64,000 nt of DNA from Myceligenerans salitolerans (GCF_017349295.1 NZ_JAFMPK010000028.1:31561-95560); one strand, 5' to 3'. Shown: positions 9,827 through 19,070, numbered from the stretch's first letter. Notes: generated by a model not told the origin, from the sequence alone. Made by a program: numbers and translations.

Positions 9827-9972
9827 ACTTCGGGCGGGTCGAGCGGGTGAGAACGGCATTTCGTGTATGCGCGTCCTGCCCCGGCTTGGCACCGATGCGA
9901 GCTACGGCTATGGTCGAGGCCGGATGACGACGGGGCCGCGTTGGGGGGTGCGGCAGCGAACTCGGAGGAGCA

Positions 9973-10839
9973 GTGGAGCCAGCGGTCGGCCCAGGCGCAG
10001 CGCCTGCGTACCCCACCCGCCGTGCCCGGCGCGAAGCCCTGGAGCGCAGCCAGGCTGCCCGCCGTGGCGGCCGACCGGTCCGCGGCGGCCGTGCCCGCCG
10101 CGAGGACCCGGCAGCCGGTGCGCGCACCGCACCCGCGCAGAAGTTCCTTTCCCGCACCGCGGTGCTCGGCACCCTCGCGGCCGCCACGATCGGGGTCCCG
10201 CTCGGCCAGCAGGCCGAACGGAGCGGTGAGTCGCCCTTCGAGGTCGCGGCCGATCCCACCGGACCTTCCCCGCTCGACCTGGTGACCGATCCCGCCACGG
10301 CGCCGCGCGCGTCGGAGAACGTCATGGCCGCGCCGAGGATCGAACGCGCCGAGACCCAGGCGGTCAGTCGTGACGCGGATCGCAGTCCGCTGCCCGGCTG
10401 CGACTACAACGCGCCGGTCGAGGGCGGCAACGGCCTCCTCTCCGACCATTCGCTGTGCGAGTTGTGGCAGGAGGACGAGCGGCTGAGGCCTGACGCCGCG
10501 GTCGCCCTGTCCGCGCTCAACGGGGCGTTCCGTGCCCAGTTCGGGCGGGACATGTGCCTGGTGGCCAGCTATCGGGACCTCGACACCCAGTACGCGGTGA
10601 AGGCGCAGCTCGGCTACTGGGCGGCGTCGCCGGGTACGTCGAACCACGGGTGGGGGCTGGCGATCGACATCTGCAAGCAGGAGACCAGCAACAGCGAGAT
10701 CTACTCGTGGCTCTGGGCGAACGCACCCGCCTACGGCTGGCAGAACCCGGCGTGGGCGCAGGTGGGCGGGGAGAAGTACGAACCCTGGCACTGGGAGTAC
10801 GTCGACGGCGTGCGGGAACTCGGGCTCTGGAACGGCTGA
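9973..10839 (+). CDS. D-alanyl-D-alanine carboxypeptidase-like protein (VanY, M15B)
   Basis: The protein has 288 residues and starts at GTG after GGAGGAG. An Arg/Ala/Gly-rich N-terminus (1-50) precedes one hydrophobic segment (about 60-75, FLSRTAVLGTLAAATIG), which fits a membrane anchor or a weak signal sequence. A peptidase M15 domain (about 165-285) follows, with zinc-ligand motifs SNHGWGLAIDI (SxHxxGxAxD) and EPWHWEYV (ExxWH-type). Such enzymes trim D-Ala from peptidoglycan stem peptides outside the membrane. All expected zinc and catalytic residues appear present. There is no vancomycin-resistance operon nearby, so a wall-remodelling role is more likely than resistance. Confidence 0.9.
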   Translation: MEPAVGPGAAPAYPTRRARREALERSQAARRGGRPVRGGRARREDPAAGARTAPAQKFLSRTAVLGTLAAATIGVPLGQQAERSGESPFEVAADPTGPSPLDLVTDPATAPRASENVMAAPRIERAETQAVSRDADRSPLPGCDYNAPVEGGNGLLSDHSLCELWQEDERLRPDAAVALSALNGAFRAQFGRDMCLVASYRDLDTQYAVKAQLGYWAASPGTSNHGWGLAIDICKQETSNSEIYSWLWANAPAYGWQNPAWAQVGGEKYEPWHWEYVDGVRELGLWNG

Positions 10840-10868
10840 GCGGCGTCGCGGCGGCTGAGCCGGGCCGG

Positions 10869-11534
10869 TCAGCCTGTGCCGAGGCGTGAGTTGGGGCCGA
10901 AGTCCTGGCGAAAGCGCGGGCCCTCGGCGGCGAGTTCCGCGTCGAACGCCGCCGACCACGAGTCGTACGGCCGGACGGCGAGCGAGTCGTTCGAGAAGCG
11001 GGCGTCGTCCGTGATCTCGGTGATGCAGAAGTCCGGGATCTCGAGCCCGGTGACCGGGCGGGAGCGTTCGCACTCCGCGATGACCAGCGGATGGTTCGCG
11101 CCACCGAACACGTCGATCGACCAGCCGTCCGCTCCGAGCCACGCGGCATAGCGGGTCTTGACCACGGGATGTCCGCCGCGCCGGACCAGCTCCACGGCGA
11201 TGCTCGGATCCACGGGGCGCTCGGCCTCGTAACGGGTCCCGCCGACGGCCGGTCCCTTGACCGTCACGGCGGCGAAGTCGATCTCGCCGGCGTGGTCCCC
11301 CAGCACGGTGGCCGGGTCCCCGCCTCGTTCCTGTGGTACCTCGACGTCGCTCGCCTGGACGCGGACGCGGAGCGCGTAGCCGTCGTCGGCCACGAAGTAG
11401 GACTGGACGATGAGTGCCGGCGCGTCCCGGAGCGTGCGGGGGAAGTCCCGCACGAAGAACCGCCGCTCGAACTCGAAGTCGCTGTAACCGGTGTCCGGGC
11501 CGACGTCGTGGCCGGCCTTGTCGACGTCGCTCAT
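10869..11534 (-). CDS. CYTH-domain protein (triphosphate tunnel metalloenzyme)
   Basis: The protein has 221 residues from the ATG at 11534, with AGGGGACC as upstream site. The N-terminus carries the CYTH signature as FEFERRFFV (ExExK-like, with Arg at the basic position). It is followed by alternating basic and acidic strands: LRVRVQ, the VKGP basic strand, EAERPV and KTRY. The family hydrolyses inorganic or nucleoside triphosphates, or acts as class IV adenylate cyclase or thiamine triphosphatase. The exact substrate is not predictable. The long frame upstream of 11534 on this strand is not needed. It converges on the VanY-like gene with only 29 bp between. Confidence 0.8.
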   Translation of the reverse strand: MSDVDKAGHDVGPDTGYSDFEFERRFFVRDFPRTLRDAPALIVQSYFVADDGYALRVRVQASDVEVPQERGGDPATVLGDHAGEIDFAAVTVKGPAVGGTRYEAERPVDPSIAVELVRRGGHPVVKTRYAAWLGADGWSIDVFGGANHPLVIAECERSRPVTGLEIPDFCITEITDDARFSNDSLAVRPYDSWSAAFDAELAAEGPRFRQDFGPNSRLGTG

Positions 11535-11647
11535 GGCAGGTCCCCTGTCGCCCGTGTCAGGTGCTGTGAGGAAGTCTACACAAGCAGGGGAAATCGTTGT
11601 CCAACCAGGTCCGTCATGCCTCGTTCCGGCGTCCGGCGTCCGGCGAC

Positions 11648-12244
11648 CTACCTGGCGACGTGCGGCGTCAGGGCCGCCTTGATCTGTTCGGCGGAGGCGT
11701 CGATGCTGCCCGGTTTCAGGACGACGGGGGTCCCGGCGAGCCGCTGGTTCGTCGCCGCGGCCAGCCGGCGGACGGCGGTCCGCTGGCGTTCGGCGACGGC
11801 CTCGGGGTCGACGACGTCGACGGCGACCACCGCGCGGCCTGCGAGGCTCGCGTCCCGGATCCCGGTGACCTCGGACCACTCCACGCGTTCGGCACCGAGG
11901 TTGGGCAGCCAGTCGGTGAAACCGTCGTCGTCGACGATCAGCACCGGCCAGCGCGCCACGAGCATGCGACGTACCGCGATCAGCCCGGCGCCCAGCGCCA
12001 TGAGGGTGCCGACCGCGCCCGTCGTGGTCACGACGAGCGCCGTGGGTGAGGGCTCGGCCTGCGCCGAGCCGAACCCGACGACGGCGGCAGCGCCGCAGAC
12101 GACCGTCAGCACGAGCGCGGCGACCGCCAACGTGGTCACGTGCCCGCGTGACGGGAAGAACTCGACGACGTCGCCGGTGGTGAACGAGGTGGATGCCGTG
12201 GGGGTGCTTGCCGTGGCCTGGTCAGGTGCCATCGCGTCGGACAT
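11648..12244 (-). CDS. Two-TM membrane protein with PH-like domain (STM3941-like)
   Basis: The protein has 198 residues from the ATG at 12244. An in-frame ATG at 12232 and a TTG at 12304 are alternatives, and none has a convincing ribosome site. Two hydrophobic stretches (about 35-60 and 70-95) are followed by a cytoplasmic domain with the pattern LIVDDDGFTDWLP and VEWSEVTGI. This is the arrangement of STM3941-type proteins with a PH-like fold. The function of the family is unknown. It is a single gene and does not overlap its neighbours. Confidence 0.6.
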   Translation of the reverse strand: MSDAMAPDQATASTPTASTSFTTGDVVEFFPSRGHVTTLAVAALVLTVVCGAAAVVGFGSAQAEPSPTALVVTTTGAVGTLMALGAGLIAVRRMLVARWPVLIVDDDGFTDWLPNLGAERVEWSEVTGIRDASLAGRAVVAVDVVDPEAVAERQRTAVRRLAAATNQRLAGTPVVLKPGSIDASAEQIKAALTPHVAR

Positions 12245-12360
12245 GTGGCGGACGATACCGGCAACCCGGTCATCGGTGTAAAACCGATCCGCCGACGTCT
12301 CCAACCGGCTACGTGGGACGGGAAGTCTGGCGGGGAGTACCGTCGTCGCCGTGGACGCCG

Positions 12361-12403
12361 AACGGCCCCTGACCGCCGTGCGGGCTGGTCAGAGGCCGTT
12401 TTT
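12361..12403 (-). terminator. Hairpin terminator for the tRNA-Arg transcript
   Basis: A 14-bp inverted repeat (AACGGCCCCTGACC / GGTCAGAGGCCGTT) with a 12-nt loop begins 7 bp beyond the tRNA 3' end. Read on the minus strand the single non-matching pair becomes a G-U wobble, whereas on the plus strand it is a C-A mismatch. The structure is therefore tuned to the minus-strand transcript. Confidence 0.7.
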
Positions 12404-12409
12404 CTCGGG

Positions 12410-12482
12410 TGCGCCTGAAGGGATTCGAACCCCCGACCTTCTGCTCCGGAGGCAGACGCTCTATCCACTGAGCTACAGGCGC
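12410..12482 (-). tRNA. tRNA-Arg (anticodon CCG)
   Basis: A 73-nt cloverleaf can be drawn. The acceptor stem is GCGCCUG/CAGGCGC with discriminator A, the D arm is GCUC-GAGC with loop AGUGGAUA, and the anticodon stem is UCUGC/GCAGA with a 7-nt loop CUCCGGA, so the anticodon is CCG (reads CGG). The variable loop has 5 nt, and the T arm has loop UUCGAAU. The terminal CCA is not encoded. CGG is a common Arg codon in high-GC genomes. It lies 2.2 kb from argS, the cognate synthetase, on the opposite strand. Confidence 0.96.
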
Positions 12483-12660
12483 GGGACCGTGGATCGGGAG
12501 CGATGAATCGCTTCCGTAACGGCCGGAACGAGACTACCAGGTGACGGGCCGGGGGCGTGCATCGATAACTGTGACGAGCGTCAGCGGCGAGGCGGAATCC
12601 TGCAGCGCCCCGACGGCGGTCCCGGGAGCCGAGGAGTGCCTCCCGCCCGCCGCCGGTGGG

Positions 12661-13887
12661 TCATGGGTGCACACGGACCGTGCCTGCGATCTGGCGGAGC
12701 AGGCCGGCTCCGTCCTCGTCGTTCACCAGGGCCATGGAGATGGTGACGATCTCGCCGGAACTGAGTCGCACGTCCACCTGCCCGTCGATCACGGGCTGCT
12801 CGGACCATGGGTAGCGGGAGAGCTCCGATCTCACGAGGATCGCCTGCGCGCCGGACGTCTCGACGCGGTGCTGCGCCCGGTCGGTGGTCATCGGCCCCGG
12901 GGAGTCCAGCCTCCCGAAGGAGACGAACTCACCTGGAGGCCGGGACGCCGCGCCGTCGGAGACGTGCCAGTCACCCGGCACCGACAGGGTGACGGAGCCG
13001 TCACGCACCGTCCGCCAGCCGTCGGGGATCTCCTGGTCGGCATGCCGCCAGCGAGGGACCTCGGTCAGCGGCGTGGAACGGTGTGCCTTCTCGGTGAAGG
13101 TGAGGGTGCCGAGCAGCTTCACCAGGGTGTCCTGGTCGTCCAGCGCGTCGAGGCCCGTCGCGACGACGACGTAACCCCTGCCGCCGGCCGCGCGGACCTG
13201 GACCTCGGCCGAGTCGAGCGACATGCCGTCGTGGAACCAGCCCTGGAGGGATGCCAGGGCGAGATCCGACCCGTTCACGGGGAAGAGCGCTCTTGCTTCC
13301 TGCGTGAGCGCGTCACCCTGTGGCGGGTTCTCCGGCGTGAAGCTCTCGACCAAAGCCGACTCGGCCGCGATCACGCGGGCTCCGCCGGGGCCGGTGAAGC
13401 GGACCGTCCCGTCCTGCTCCCAGAGGTGTGCGTAGCGGCGGGCGTGGATCGGCTCCCCGGGATACGGCTTCTCCGGTACCTCGCTCCATCCGTCCGGCAC
13501 CGCGAACCGCAGCCCGTTCACCTCGTGGGACACCCAGCCCTCGGGCACGACACCAGGCTGGACCCCGTCGAGCGTGGGAAGCCGGACCATCGTCGGGTCG
13601 TTCGCGAACGGGCCCGTTGTCGGCCTGTCCTCCGGCGTCGGGCTCACGGAAGGAGCGGGGTCCGCAGGGGCCGGCGTCGTCGCGGACGTCCCGTACCACC
13701 ATGCGCCACCGGCTATCACGGCGGCCGCGAGGACGCCGCCCCCCGCCTGGAGCGCACGTCGTGTCCGGCCTCTCCGCACCGCCGTACGGGCCAGTGCGCG
13801 TGCGTCGAGATCGAGGGGCTGGGTCTGGGCGGCCGAGGCCCGGAGAAGGTCGACCAGAACGTCGTCGGAGTGCATCTGAGAGGTCAT
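12661..13887 (-). CDS. Membrane-anchored extracytoplasmic protein coupled to an ECF sigma factor
   Basis: The protein has 408 residues. A short cytoplasmic N-terminus (1-45) precedes one transmembrane segment (about 47-66), then a Pro/Ser/Thr linker (68-92), then a large external part (about 95-405). The external part contains two similar units centred on 'FAVPDGWSEVP' and 'LSVPGDWHVSDG'. Its ATG overlaps the stop of the upstream sigma-factor gene (ATGA), so the two are made together. That position and topology suit a sensor or anti-sigma partner, but the N-terminus has no HxxxCxxC zinc anti-sigma motif and is short. The role is therefore inferred from context only, and I recognise no named family. 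Confidence 0.75.
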   Translation of the reverse strand: MTSQMHSDDVLVDLLRASAAQTQPLDLDARALARTAVRRGRTRRALQAGGGVLAAAVIAGGAWWYGTSATTPAPADPAPSVSPTPEDRPTTGPFANDPTMVRLPTLDGVQPGVVPEGWVSHEVNGLRFAVPDGWSEVPEKPYPGEPIHARRYAHLWEQDGTVRFTGPGGARVIAAESALVESFTPENPPQGDALTQEARALFPVNGSDLALASLQGWFHDGMSLDSAEVQVRAAGGRGYVVVATGLDALDDQDTLVKLLGTLTFTEKAHRSTPLTEVPRWRHADQEIPDGWRTVRDGSVTLSVPGDWHVSDGAASRPPGEFVSFGRLDSPGPMTTDRAQHRVETSGAQAILVRSELSRYPWSEQPVIDGQVDVRLSSGEIVTISMALVNDEDGAGLLRQIAGTVRVHP

Positions 13888-14462
13888 CGTGCCGTCCCCT
13901 TCCGCTGGGTCGTGCTCTCCGGGGAGGACTCGTCGCCGAGCACCGTGCGCAGGCGCGCCAGACCGCGGGACGCGGCGGACTTGACCGAGCCCGCGGACAC
14001 GCCGAGCTCGGCTGCCGTGTCCGCTTCGCTGAGGTCGTACAGGTAGCGCAGCACGATCACGCGTCGCTGCGCGGGCGGCAGGGTCCGCAGCGCCCGGACC
14101 AGCTGGTCGCGGTGCAGCACCCCCGAGGTCTGGTCAGAGATCTGCGCATCCCACAGCTCGGCTGGGTCGGCCGGCGTCTCCCGGCGCCGCTTGCGCCAGC
14201 CGTCGATCCGCGCGTTCACGACGATCCGCCGCGCGTATGCCTCCGGGTTGCCGTCGGCCACGCGCCCCCAGGCGAGATAGGTGCGCTCCAGAGCCTGCTG
14301 GACGAGGTCGCGGGCGCGGTGCTCGTCGCCGGTGAGCAGGAACGCGAGACGGGACAGCGCCGGCGTCGTGCGCTCGGCGAAGGCCGTGAAGCGTGCCGCC
14401 TTACCGCCCGTCGTGCGGACGGCGACACGGGATGACGTCACGGCAGCGGTCTGGGGACTCAT
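13884..14462 (-). CDS. ECF RNA polymerase sigma factor, SigE-like family
   Basis: The protein has 192 residues from the ATG at 14462. Region 2 (about 25-90) includes FLLTGDEHRARDLVQQALERTYLAW. Region 4 (about 125-180) includes LPPAQRRVIVLRYLYDLSEADTAAELGVS and the recognition helix GSVKSAASRGLARL. This matches the actinobacterial 'SigE family' group of ECF factors. The frame stays open far upstream (to 15167), but that stretch is antisense to argS and is not coding. A downstream membrane protein is translationally coupled. A candidate self-recognised promoter lies at 14528-14501. Confidence 0.92.
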   Translation of the reverse strand: MSPQTAAVTSSRVAVRTTGGKAARFTAFAERTTPALSRLAFLLTGDEHRARDLVQQALERTYLAWGRVADGNPEAYARRIVVNARIDGWRKRRRETPADPAELWDAQISDQTSGVLHRDQLVRALRTLPPAQRRVIVLRYLYDLSEADTAAELGVSAGSVKSAASRGLARLRTVLGDESSPESTTQRKGTAR

Positions 14463-14500
14463 CCGGTGCACCGCCTGATTGTCGGGTGATCCATGGAGGG

Positions 14501-14528
14501 TAGACGGGTGGGCCCGTGGAAAGGTTGT
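14501..14528 (-). promoter_or_regulatory. Candidate ECF-type promoter of the sigma-factor gene
   Basis: Reading the minus strand, ACAACC (14528-14523) is separated by 16 bp from CGTCTA (14506-14501). This is the layout of ECF promoters, with an AAC-containing -35 and a CGTC -10. Transcription would begin about 30 nt before the sigma-factor start codon. The pattern suggests autoregulation, but single sites of this kind occur by chance in high-GC DNA. Confidence 0.4.
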
Positions 14529-14676
14529 CACGGTTCGAGGCCGGGTGTGCACGACGGCCACGCGCTCGCACCGTCCGTCGCTCGGTGTCCGGCCGGTACC
14601 GCACGTGACGGGCCGCGTGTTACCAGGCTGTGGAAACCGCGGGCCGCCCGCCGTGGCCCGCCCGTAGAATCGTCGG

Positions 14677-16338
14677 GTGACCCCCACCGAACTCTCCGGA
14701 GCACTCAGCGCTGCCCTTGCCGCGGCTGTGGCCGACGGCACCCTCCAGCTTCCCGCCGACGCGATCCCCGCGTCGGTGCATGTGGAGCGTCCCAGGCAGC
14801 GAGAGCACGGCGACTGGGCCACGAACGTCGCACTCCAGCTCGCCAAGAAGGCCGGTACCACGCCCCGGACCCTCGCGGAGGACCTGGCGGCTCGGCTGGG
14901 AGAGACCCGTGGCATCAAGTCGGTCGACGTCGCCGGCCCGGGCTTCCTCAACATCACGCTCGATGCCGGCGCCGCCGGCGAGCTGGCTCGCACCATCGTC
15001 GAGGCCGGCAGCGAGTACGGCCGGACGGGCACCCTCGCCGGCCAGGTCATCGACCTGGAGTACATCAGCGCCAACCCCACCGGCCCTCTGCACATCGGCC
15101 ACACCCGCTGGGCGGCACTCGGTGACGCGATGGCCCGGATCCTGCGGGCCGCCGGCGCGGACGTCACCGCCGAGTACTACATCAACGACGCCGGTGCGCA
15201 GATGGACCGCTTCGGCGGCTCGATCCTGGCCCGCGCCACCGGAGGGGAGATCCCCGAGGGCGGCTACCACGGCGAGTACGTCAAAGAACTCGCGGTGAAG
15301 GTGCTGGAGAGGCGGCCGGACCTGCCGGAGCTTCCCCAGGACGAGGCGATCGCCGTGGCACGCGAGGAGGGCTACCAGCTCCAGCTCGCCGAGATCCGCG
15401 AGGTCCTGGAAGGCTTCGGCGTGCACTTCGACGTGTGGTTCTCCGAGCGGAGCCTGCACGAGTCCGGTGCCGTCGAGCAGGCGGTCGACCGGCTGCGCGA
15501 GCAGGGCCACGTGTTCGACTCCGACGGTGCCGTCTGGCTGCGCACCACCGATTTCACGGACGACAAGGACCGTGTGCTCATCCGCGCGAACGGTGAGCCC
15601 ACGTACTTCGCCGCCGACGCCGCCTACTACCTGTCGAAGAAGGACCGCGGCTTCCCCGGCAAGATCTATCTGCTCGGCGCCGACCATCACGGCTACATCA
15701 ACCGCCTCAAGGCCATCGCCGCCTGCGCGGGTGACGACCCGCAGCAGAACATCGAGGTGCTGATCGGCCAGCTCGTGAACGTCGGCGGGGCCAAGCTCTC
15801 CAAGCGGGCCGGAAACATCATCGAACTGCGGGATCTCGTCGAGTGGATCGGGCGCGACGCGGTGCGCTACTCGCTCTCGCGCTACCCGGCGGACACACCG
15901 CTGGAGCTGCAGGGCGAGGACATGCTCAAGCAGACCAACGACAACCCGGTGTTCTACGTGCAGTACGCGCACTCGCGGACGTGTGCGGTCGACCGGAACG
16001 CGGCCGAGCGCGGGGTGCGGCTGGAGGATGCGTTCGACCCGTCGCTGCTGAACCACGAGTCGGAGAGCGCGCTGCTGGGCCGGCTCACCGAGTACCCGCG
16101 GATCGTCGCCCAGGCGGCCGAGCTGCGTGAGCCGCACCGGGTGGCCCGCTACCTCGAGGCGCTCGCCGGCGACTACCACTCCTGGTACAACGACGACGCC
16201 AAGCTGCGCGCCAACCCGTACCCCGACGAGGACGTGACCGACGCGCACCGAACCCGCCTCTGGCTGAACGACGCCGTCCGTACCGTCCTGGCCAACGGGC
16301 TGGACCTGCTGGGCGTGAGCGCTCCGGAGCGGATGTGA
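14677..16338 (+). CDS. argS: Arginyl-tRNA synthetase
   Basis: This is a class I aminoacyl-tRNA synthetase of 553 residues charging tRNA-Arg. It starts at GTG 14677. It has the ArgRS-specific N-terminal (Add1) domain (about 1-100), the HIGH motif in SANPTGPLHIGHTRWA (about 130-145), the KMSKS-like KLSKRAGN (about 373-380), and a C-terminal anticodon-binding helical domain ending in the DALR-type tail. The ArgRS catalytic core needs bound tRNA-Arg. A gene for tRNA-Arg(CCG) lies 2.2 kb to the left. The stop overlaps the lysA start (GTGA), so argS and lysA form a coupled pair, a common actinobacterial order. Confidence 0.98.
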   Translation: MTPTELSGALSAALAAAVADGTLQLPADAIPASVHVERPRQREHGDWATNVALQLAKKAGTTPRTLAEDLAARLGETRGIKSVDVAGPGFLNITLDAGAAGELARTIVEAGSEYGRTGTLAGQVIDLEYISANPTGPLHIGHTRWAALGDAMARILRAAGADVTAEYYINDAGAQMDRFGGSILARATGGEIPEGGYHGEYVKELAVKVLERRPDLPELPQDEAIAVAREEGYQLQLAEIREVLEGFGVHFDVWFSERSLHESGAVEQAVDRLREQGHVFDSDGAVWLRTTDFTDDKDRVLIRANGEPTYFAADAAYYLSKKDRGFPGKIYLLGADHHGYINRLKAIAACAGDDPQQNIEVLIGQLVNVGGAKLSKRAGNIIELRDLVEWIGRDAVRYSLSRYPADTPLELQGEDMLKQTNDNPVFYVQYAHSRTCAVDRNAAERGVRLEDAFDPSLLNHESESALLGRLTEYPRIVAQAAELREPHRVARYLEALAGDYHSWYNDDAKLRANPYPDEDVTDAHRTRLWLNDAVRTVLANGLDLLGVSAPERM

Positions 16339-17750
16339 CGGGGGCCGGGCAGGCTCGGCCGGCTGCGCTTCCGGCCGGCTCGGCGGGTACGCCGTGGTCG
16401 AGCGGCGTGCGCCGAGCCGACGACGGCGCGCTGGAGGTCGCGGGGGTCGGCGTCGCCGAACTGGCGGCCGACCACGGCACGCCGTCGTACATCGTGGACG
16501 AGGCGGACTTCCGCGCCCGCGCCCGCGCCTACCGGATCGCGTTCGAGGCGGCGTTCGCGGCGGTCGGTACCGGGGTGGACGTGTACTACGCGGGCAAGGC
16601 GCTGCTCACCGTGGCGGTCGCGCGGTGGGCGCGCGAGGAGGGCCTTCGGGTGGACACCGCGTCGGGCGGCGAACTCGCCGTCGCCCTGCGGGCCGGAGTG
16701 CCGGGCTCGGAGATCGGGCTCCATGGCAACAACAAGTCGGACACGGAGATCGGCCGCGCCTTCGACAACGGCGTGGGGCGCATCATCGTCGACTCTCTCG
16801 CCGAGATCGACCGCATCGCGGACCTGGCGGTGGAGCGTGGCGTCGTCGCGCCGGTCATGGTGCGGGTCACCACGGGCGTGCACGCGGGCGGGCACGAGTA
16901 CATCTCGACCGCGCACGAGGACCAGAAGTTCGGGCTGTCGGTCAACCTGGCGTCCGCGGTCCCGGATGCCGACAGCCCTGCGATGACCGCGCTGCTGAGG
17001 ATTCTGGAGCGGCCGAGCCTGAAGCTGCTCGGTATCCACTCCCACATCGGTTCCCAGATCCTCGATCCGGACGGGTTCGAGGCCGCGGCGGCTGCCGTGC
17101 TGGAACTGCGCGCCGCACTGGCCGCGCGGACCGGTGTGCTCGTCGAGGAGGTCGACCTGGGCGGCGGGTACGGCATCGCCTACCTGCCGGGTGAGGTGGC
17201 GTTGGATCCGGAGCGCGTCGCGAAGGACATCGCCTCCTCGGTGGCGGACGTCGCCGCGCGACTCGGCACACCGCTGCCGCGATTCTCGATCGAGCCGGGT
17301 CGGGCGATCGTCGGCCCGGCCGGCATGACGCTGTACTCCGTCGGCACGGTGAAGCCGGTCACGGTGGGCGGGGACGGGGAGGAACCGTTCACCCGGCTGT
17401 ACGTCTCGGTCGACGGCGGCATGAGCGACAACATCCGGCCCGCGCTGTACGGGGCGGACTACCACGCCGAGATCGTCGGCAGGAGTTCGGACGCGGCACC
17501 GGTGCTGGCGCGTGTGGTCGGCAAGCACTGCGAGTCGGGCGACATCGTGGTCCATCAGGTGATGCTGCCCGGCGACGTGCGCGCCGGTGACCTGCTCGCG
17601 GTCGCGGCGACCGGCGCGTACGGCCGGTCGATGGCGTCGAACTACAACCTGCTTCTCCGGCCGCCGGTAGTGGCGGTGCGCGACGGGGCGTCCCGCGTCC
17701 TGGTCCGTCGTGAGACCGAGGAGGATCTGCTGGGCCTCGACCAGGGGTGA
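16335..17750 (+). CDS. lysA: Diaminopimelate decarboxylase
   Basis: This fold-type III PLP enzyme of 471 residues makes L-lysine from meso-diaminopimelate, the last step of the pathway. The GTG start overlaps the argS stop. The PLP-binding lysine lies in VYYAGKALL (Lys88). Other landmarks are HSHIGSQI, the phosphate-binding glycines in VDLGGGYGIAY, EPGRAIVGPAG, and the catalytic Cys in VGKHCESGDI. The first 30 residues (TGAGQARPAALPAG...) are an ordinary Ala/Pro-rich extension before the barrel domain. It is the second gene of the argS-lysA transcript. Confidence 0.97.
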   Translation: MTGAGQARPAALPAGSAGTPWSSGVRRADDGALEVAGVGVAELAADHGTPSYIVDEADFRARARAYRIAFEAAFAAVGTGVDVYYAGKALLTVAVARWAREEGLRVDTASGGELAVALRAGVPGSEIGLHGNNKSDTEIGRAFDNGVGRIIVDSLAEIDRIADLAVERGVVAPVMVRVTTGVHAGGHEYISTAHEDQKFGLSVNLASAVPDADSPAMTALLRILERPSLKLLGIHSHIGSQILDPDGFEAAAAAVLELRAALAARTGVLVEEVDLGGGYGIAYLPGEVALDPERVAKDIASSVADVAARLGTPLPRFSIEPGRAIVGPAGMTLYSVGTVKPVTVGGDGEEPFTRLYVSVDGGMSDNIRPALYGADYHAEIVGRSSDAAPVLARVVGKHCESGDIVVHQVMLPGDVRAGDLLAVAATGAYGRSMASNYNLLLRPPVVAVRDGASRVLVRRETEEDLLGLDQG

Positions 17751-17757
17751 CGCTTGC

Positions 17758-17797
<40 letters not shown>

Positions 17798-17834
17798 GCG
17801 GCCGGGAGCTCGCCCGGCGAGCCGGCGGGAGACC

Positions 17835-19070
17835 CTACAGCTCGGCCCCGGGCTTCAGGTCGAGCACGTCGATGTGGTGGAGAAGACTGATGTAGTCCCC
17901 GAAGGACTCGGCGACCCGGGCCGGTGAGAGCCCGTACCGCGTGATGTCGTACCGGTGCGGGCGAGCGCCCGCGGGCCGGGCGATCACCCGGTCGAGACGC
18001 TCCGCGTCACTCGCCGTCCACGTCGCACCGAGTTGTGCGTACAGCTGGGGCACCTCGGTGTGCGGCGCGGCGCTCATCTTGTGGTACGGCACGTCGATGA
18101 TGGCCGACGGCGGGAGCGTGAGCCGCGCCTCCAGGGCGCTGGTGAGCCACGACGACATCCAGTTCGTGACCACCCGGCCCACCTCCAGCGGGTCCGGGTC
18201 GTGCTGGTACATCGCCCACCCCGTCTCCACCAGGCTGCACGCGGACGCGACGACGGATGCCGGGTCCCGATGCGTCCACACGAACGTGGCGTCCGGGAAG
18301 ACCTGTCGGATGGTCGTCATGTCGGCCAGGTGTCCGGGGTACTTCAGGATCCAGCGCCGGCGCTCCCGCCCGTGCTGCAGCACCTGCAGCGCCTGCTTCA
18401 GGAACTGGTAGTCGCCGGTCAGCTCGGCCGCGGAACGCCTCCCGTACCAGTCGAGGTAGGAGGGCAACGCGCCGTACATCCCCGCGTAGAACGTCCCGTG
18501 CGGCAGCAGCCAGAACGTCTCCTCCGGCATGGTGGCGCCGGTCGGATGCATGTTCTTCATCTGTGGCGCGAGCAGTGCTCCGGCGACCTTGCTGCCTCGG
18601 TCCAACGCCTTGATCGTGCGCTCGGCGGCCTCCGGGTTCTCCAGGTCCGTGTAGGACATCTCCCACAGCAGCGGACCACGATGGGCGGGCGACGACGCCA
18701 GGACCCGGTGCGTGAGCGTGGTCGCCGTGCGGGGCAGTCCGAGCACGAACACCGGGTCCTCGATCGGCTCCTGCGCGATCCGGGGATTCTCCGCCACGAG
18801 CCGTTGGATCCGAAGCCTGTTGGTGTACCTGCCCTTGGCGTCGGTGAGCGCGAGGATCCAGCCCAGCGGTGTGATCCGTGGTTCGGCGGCAACGCTCCGG
18901 AGCAGGACGCGGAAGTCGTCCGCAGCCGCGGCGTCGGAGGCTTCAGCCGCCTCATCGACCTGTCCGACGGCGTCGGCCCATGCCCCGTCGGGATCGTCCT
19001 TTCCCTTCACCACGGGGCTGAGAACGGCGTTCAGGATCCTGGAGGCTCGGGTCGTACGGGTACGGCTCAC
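17835..19070 (-). CDS. Sulfotransferase family protein
   Basis: The protein has 411 residues from the GTG at 19070, with AGGAACC as ribosome site. The PAPS 5'-phosphosulfate loop is seen as FVLGLPRTATTLTHRVLA (about 109-126; the usual PR[ST]GTT with Ala for Gly). The 3'-phosphate-binding segment is seen as TFVWTHRDPASVVAS (about 262-276). The conserved WILKYPGHL strand lies between them. This matches the Sulfotransfer_3-type proteins of actinomycetes, which move sulfate from PAPS to lipid, sugar or small-molecule acceptors. The acceptor is unknown. It is a single gene convergent with lysA. Confidence 0.85.
   Translation of the reverse strand: MSRTRTTRASRILNAVLSPVVKGKDDPDGAWADAVGQVDEAAEASDAAAADDFRVLLRSVAAEPRITPLGWILALTDAKGRYTNRLRIQRLVAENPRIAQEPIEDPVFVLGLPRTATTLTHRVLASSPAHRGPLLWEMSYTDLENPEAAERTIKALDRGSKVAGALLAPQMKNMHPTGATMPEETFWLLPHGTFYAGMYGALPSYLDWYGRRSAAELTGDYQFLKQALQVLQHGRERRRWILKYPGHLADMTTIRQVFPDATFVWTHRDPASVVASACSLVETGWAMYQHDPDPLEVGRVVTNWMSSWLTSALEARLTLPPSAIIDVPYHKMSAAPHTEVPQLYAQLGATWTASDAERLDRVIARPAGARPHRYDITRYGLSPARVAESFGDYISLLHHIDVLDLKPGAEL

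Noticed and set aside
13884..15167. A longer sigma-factor protein starting at 15167
   Set aside because: The extra 235 residues are antisense to argS and unlike any sigma domain. The ATG at 14462 gives a normal-length ECF factor.
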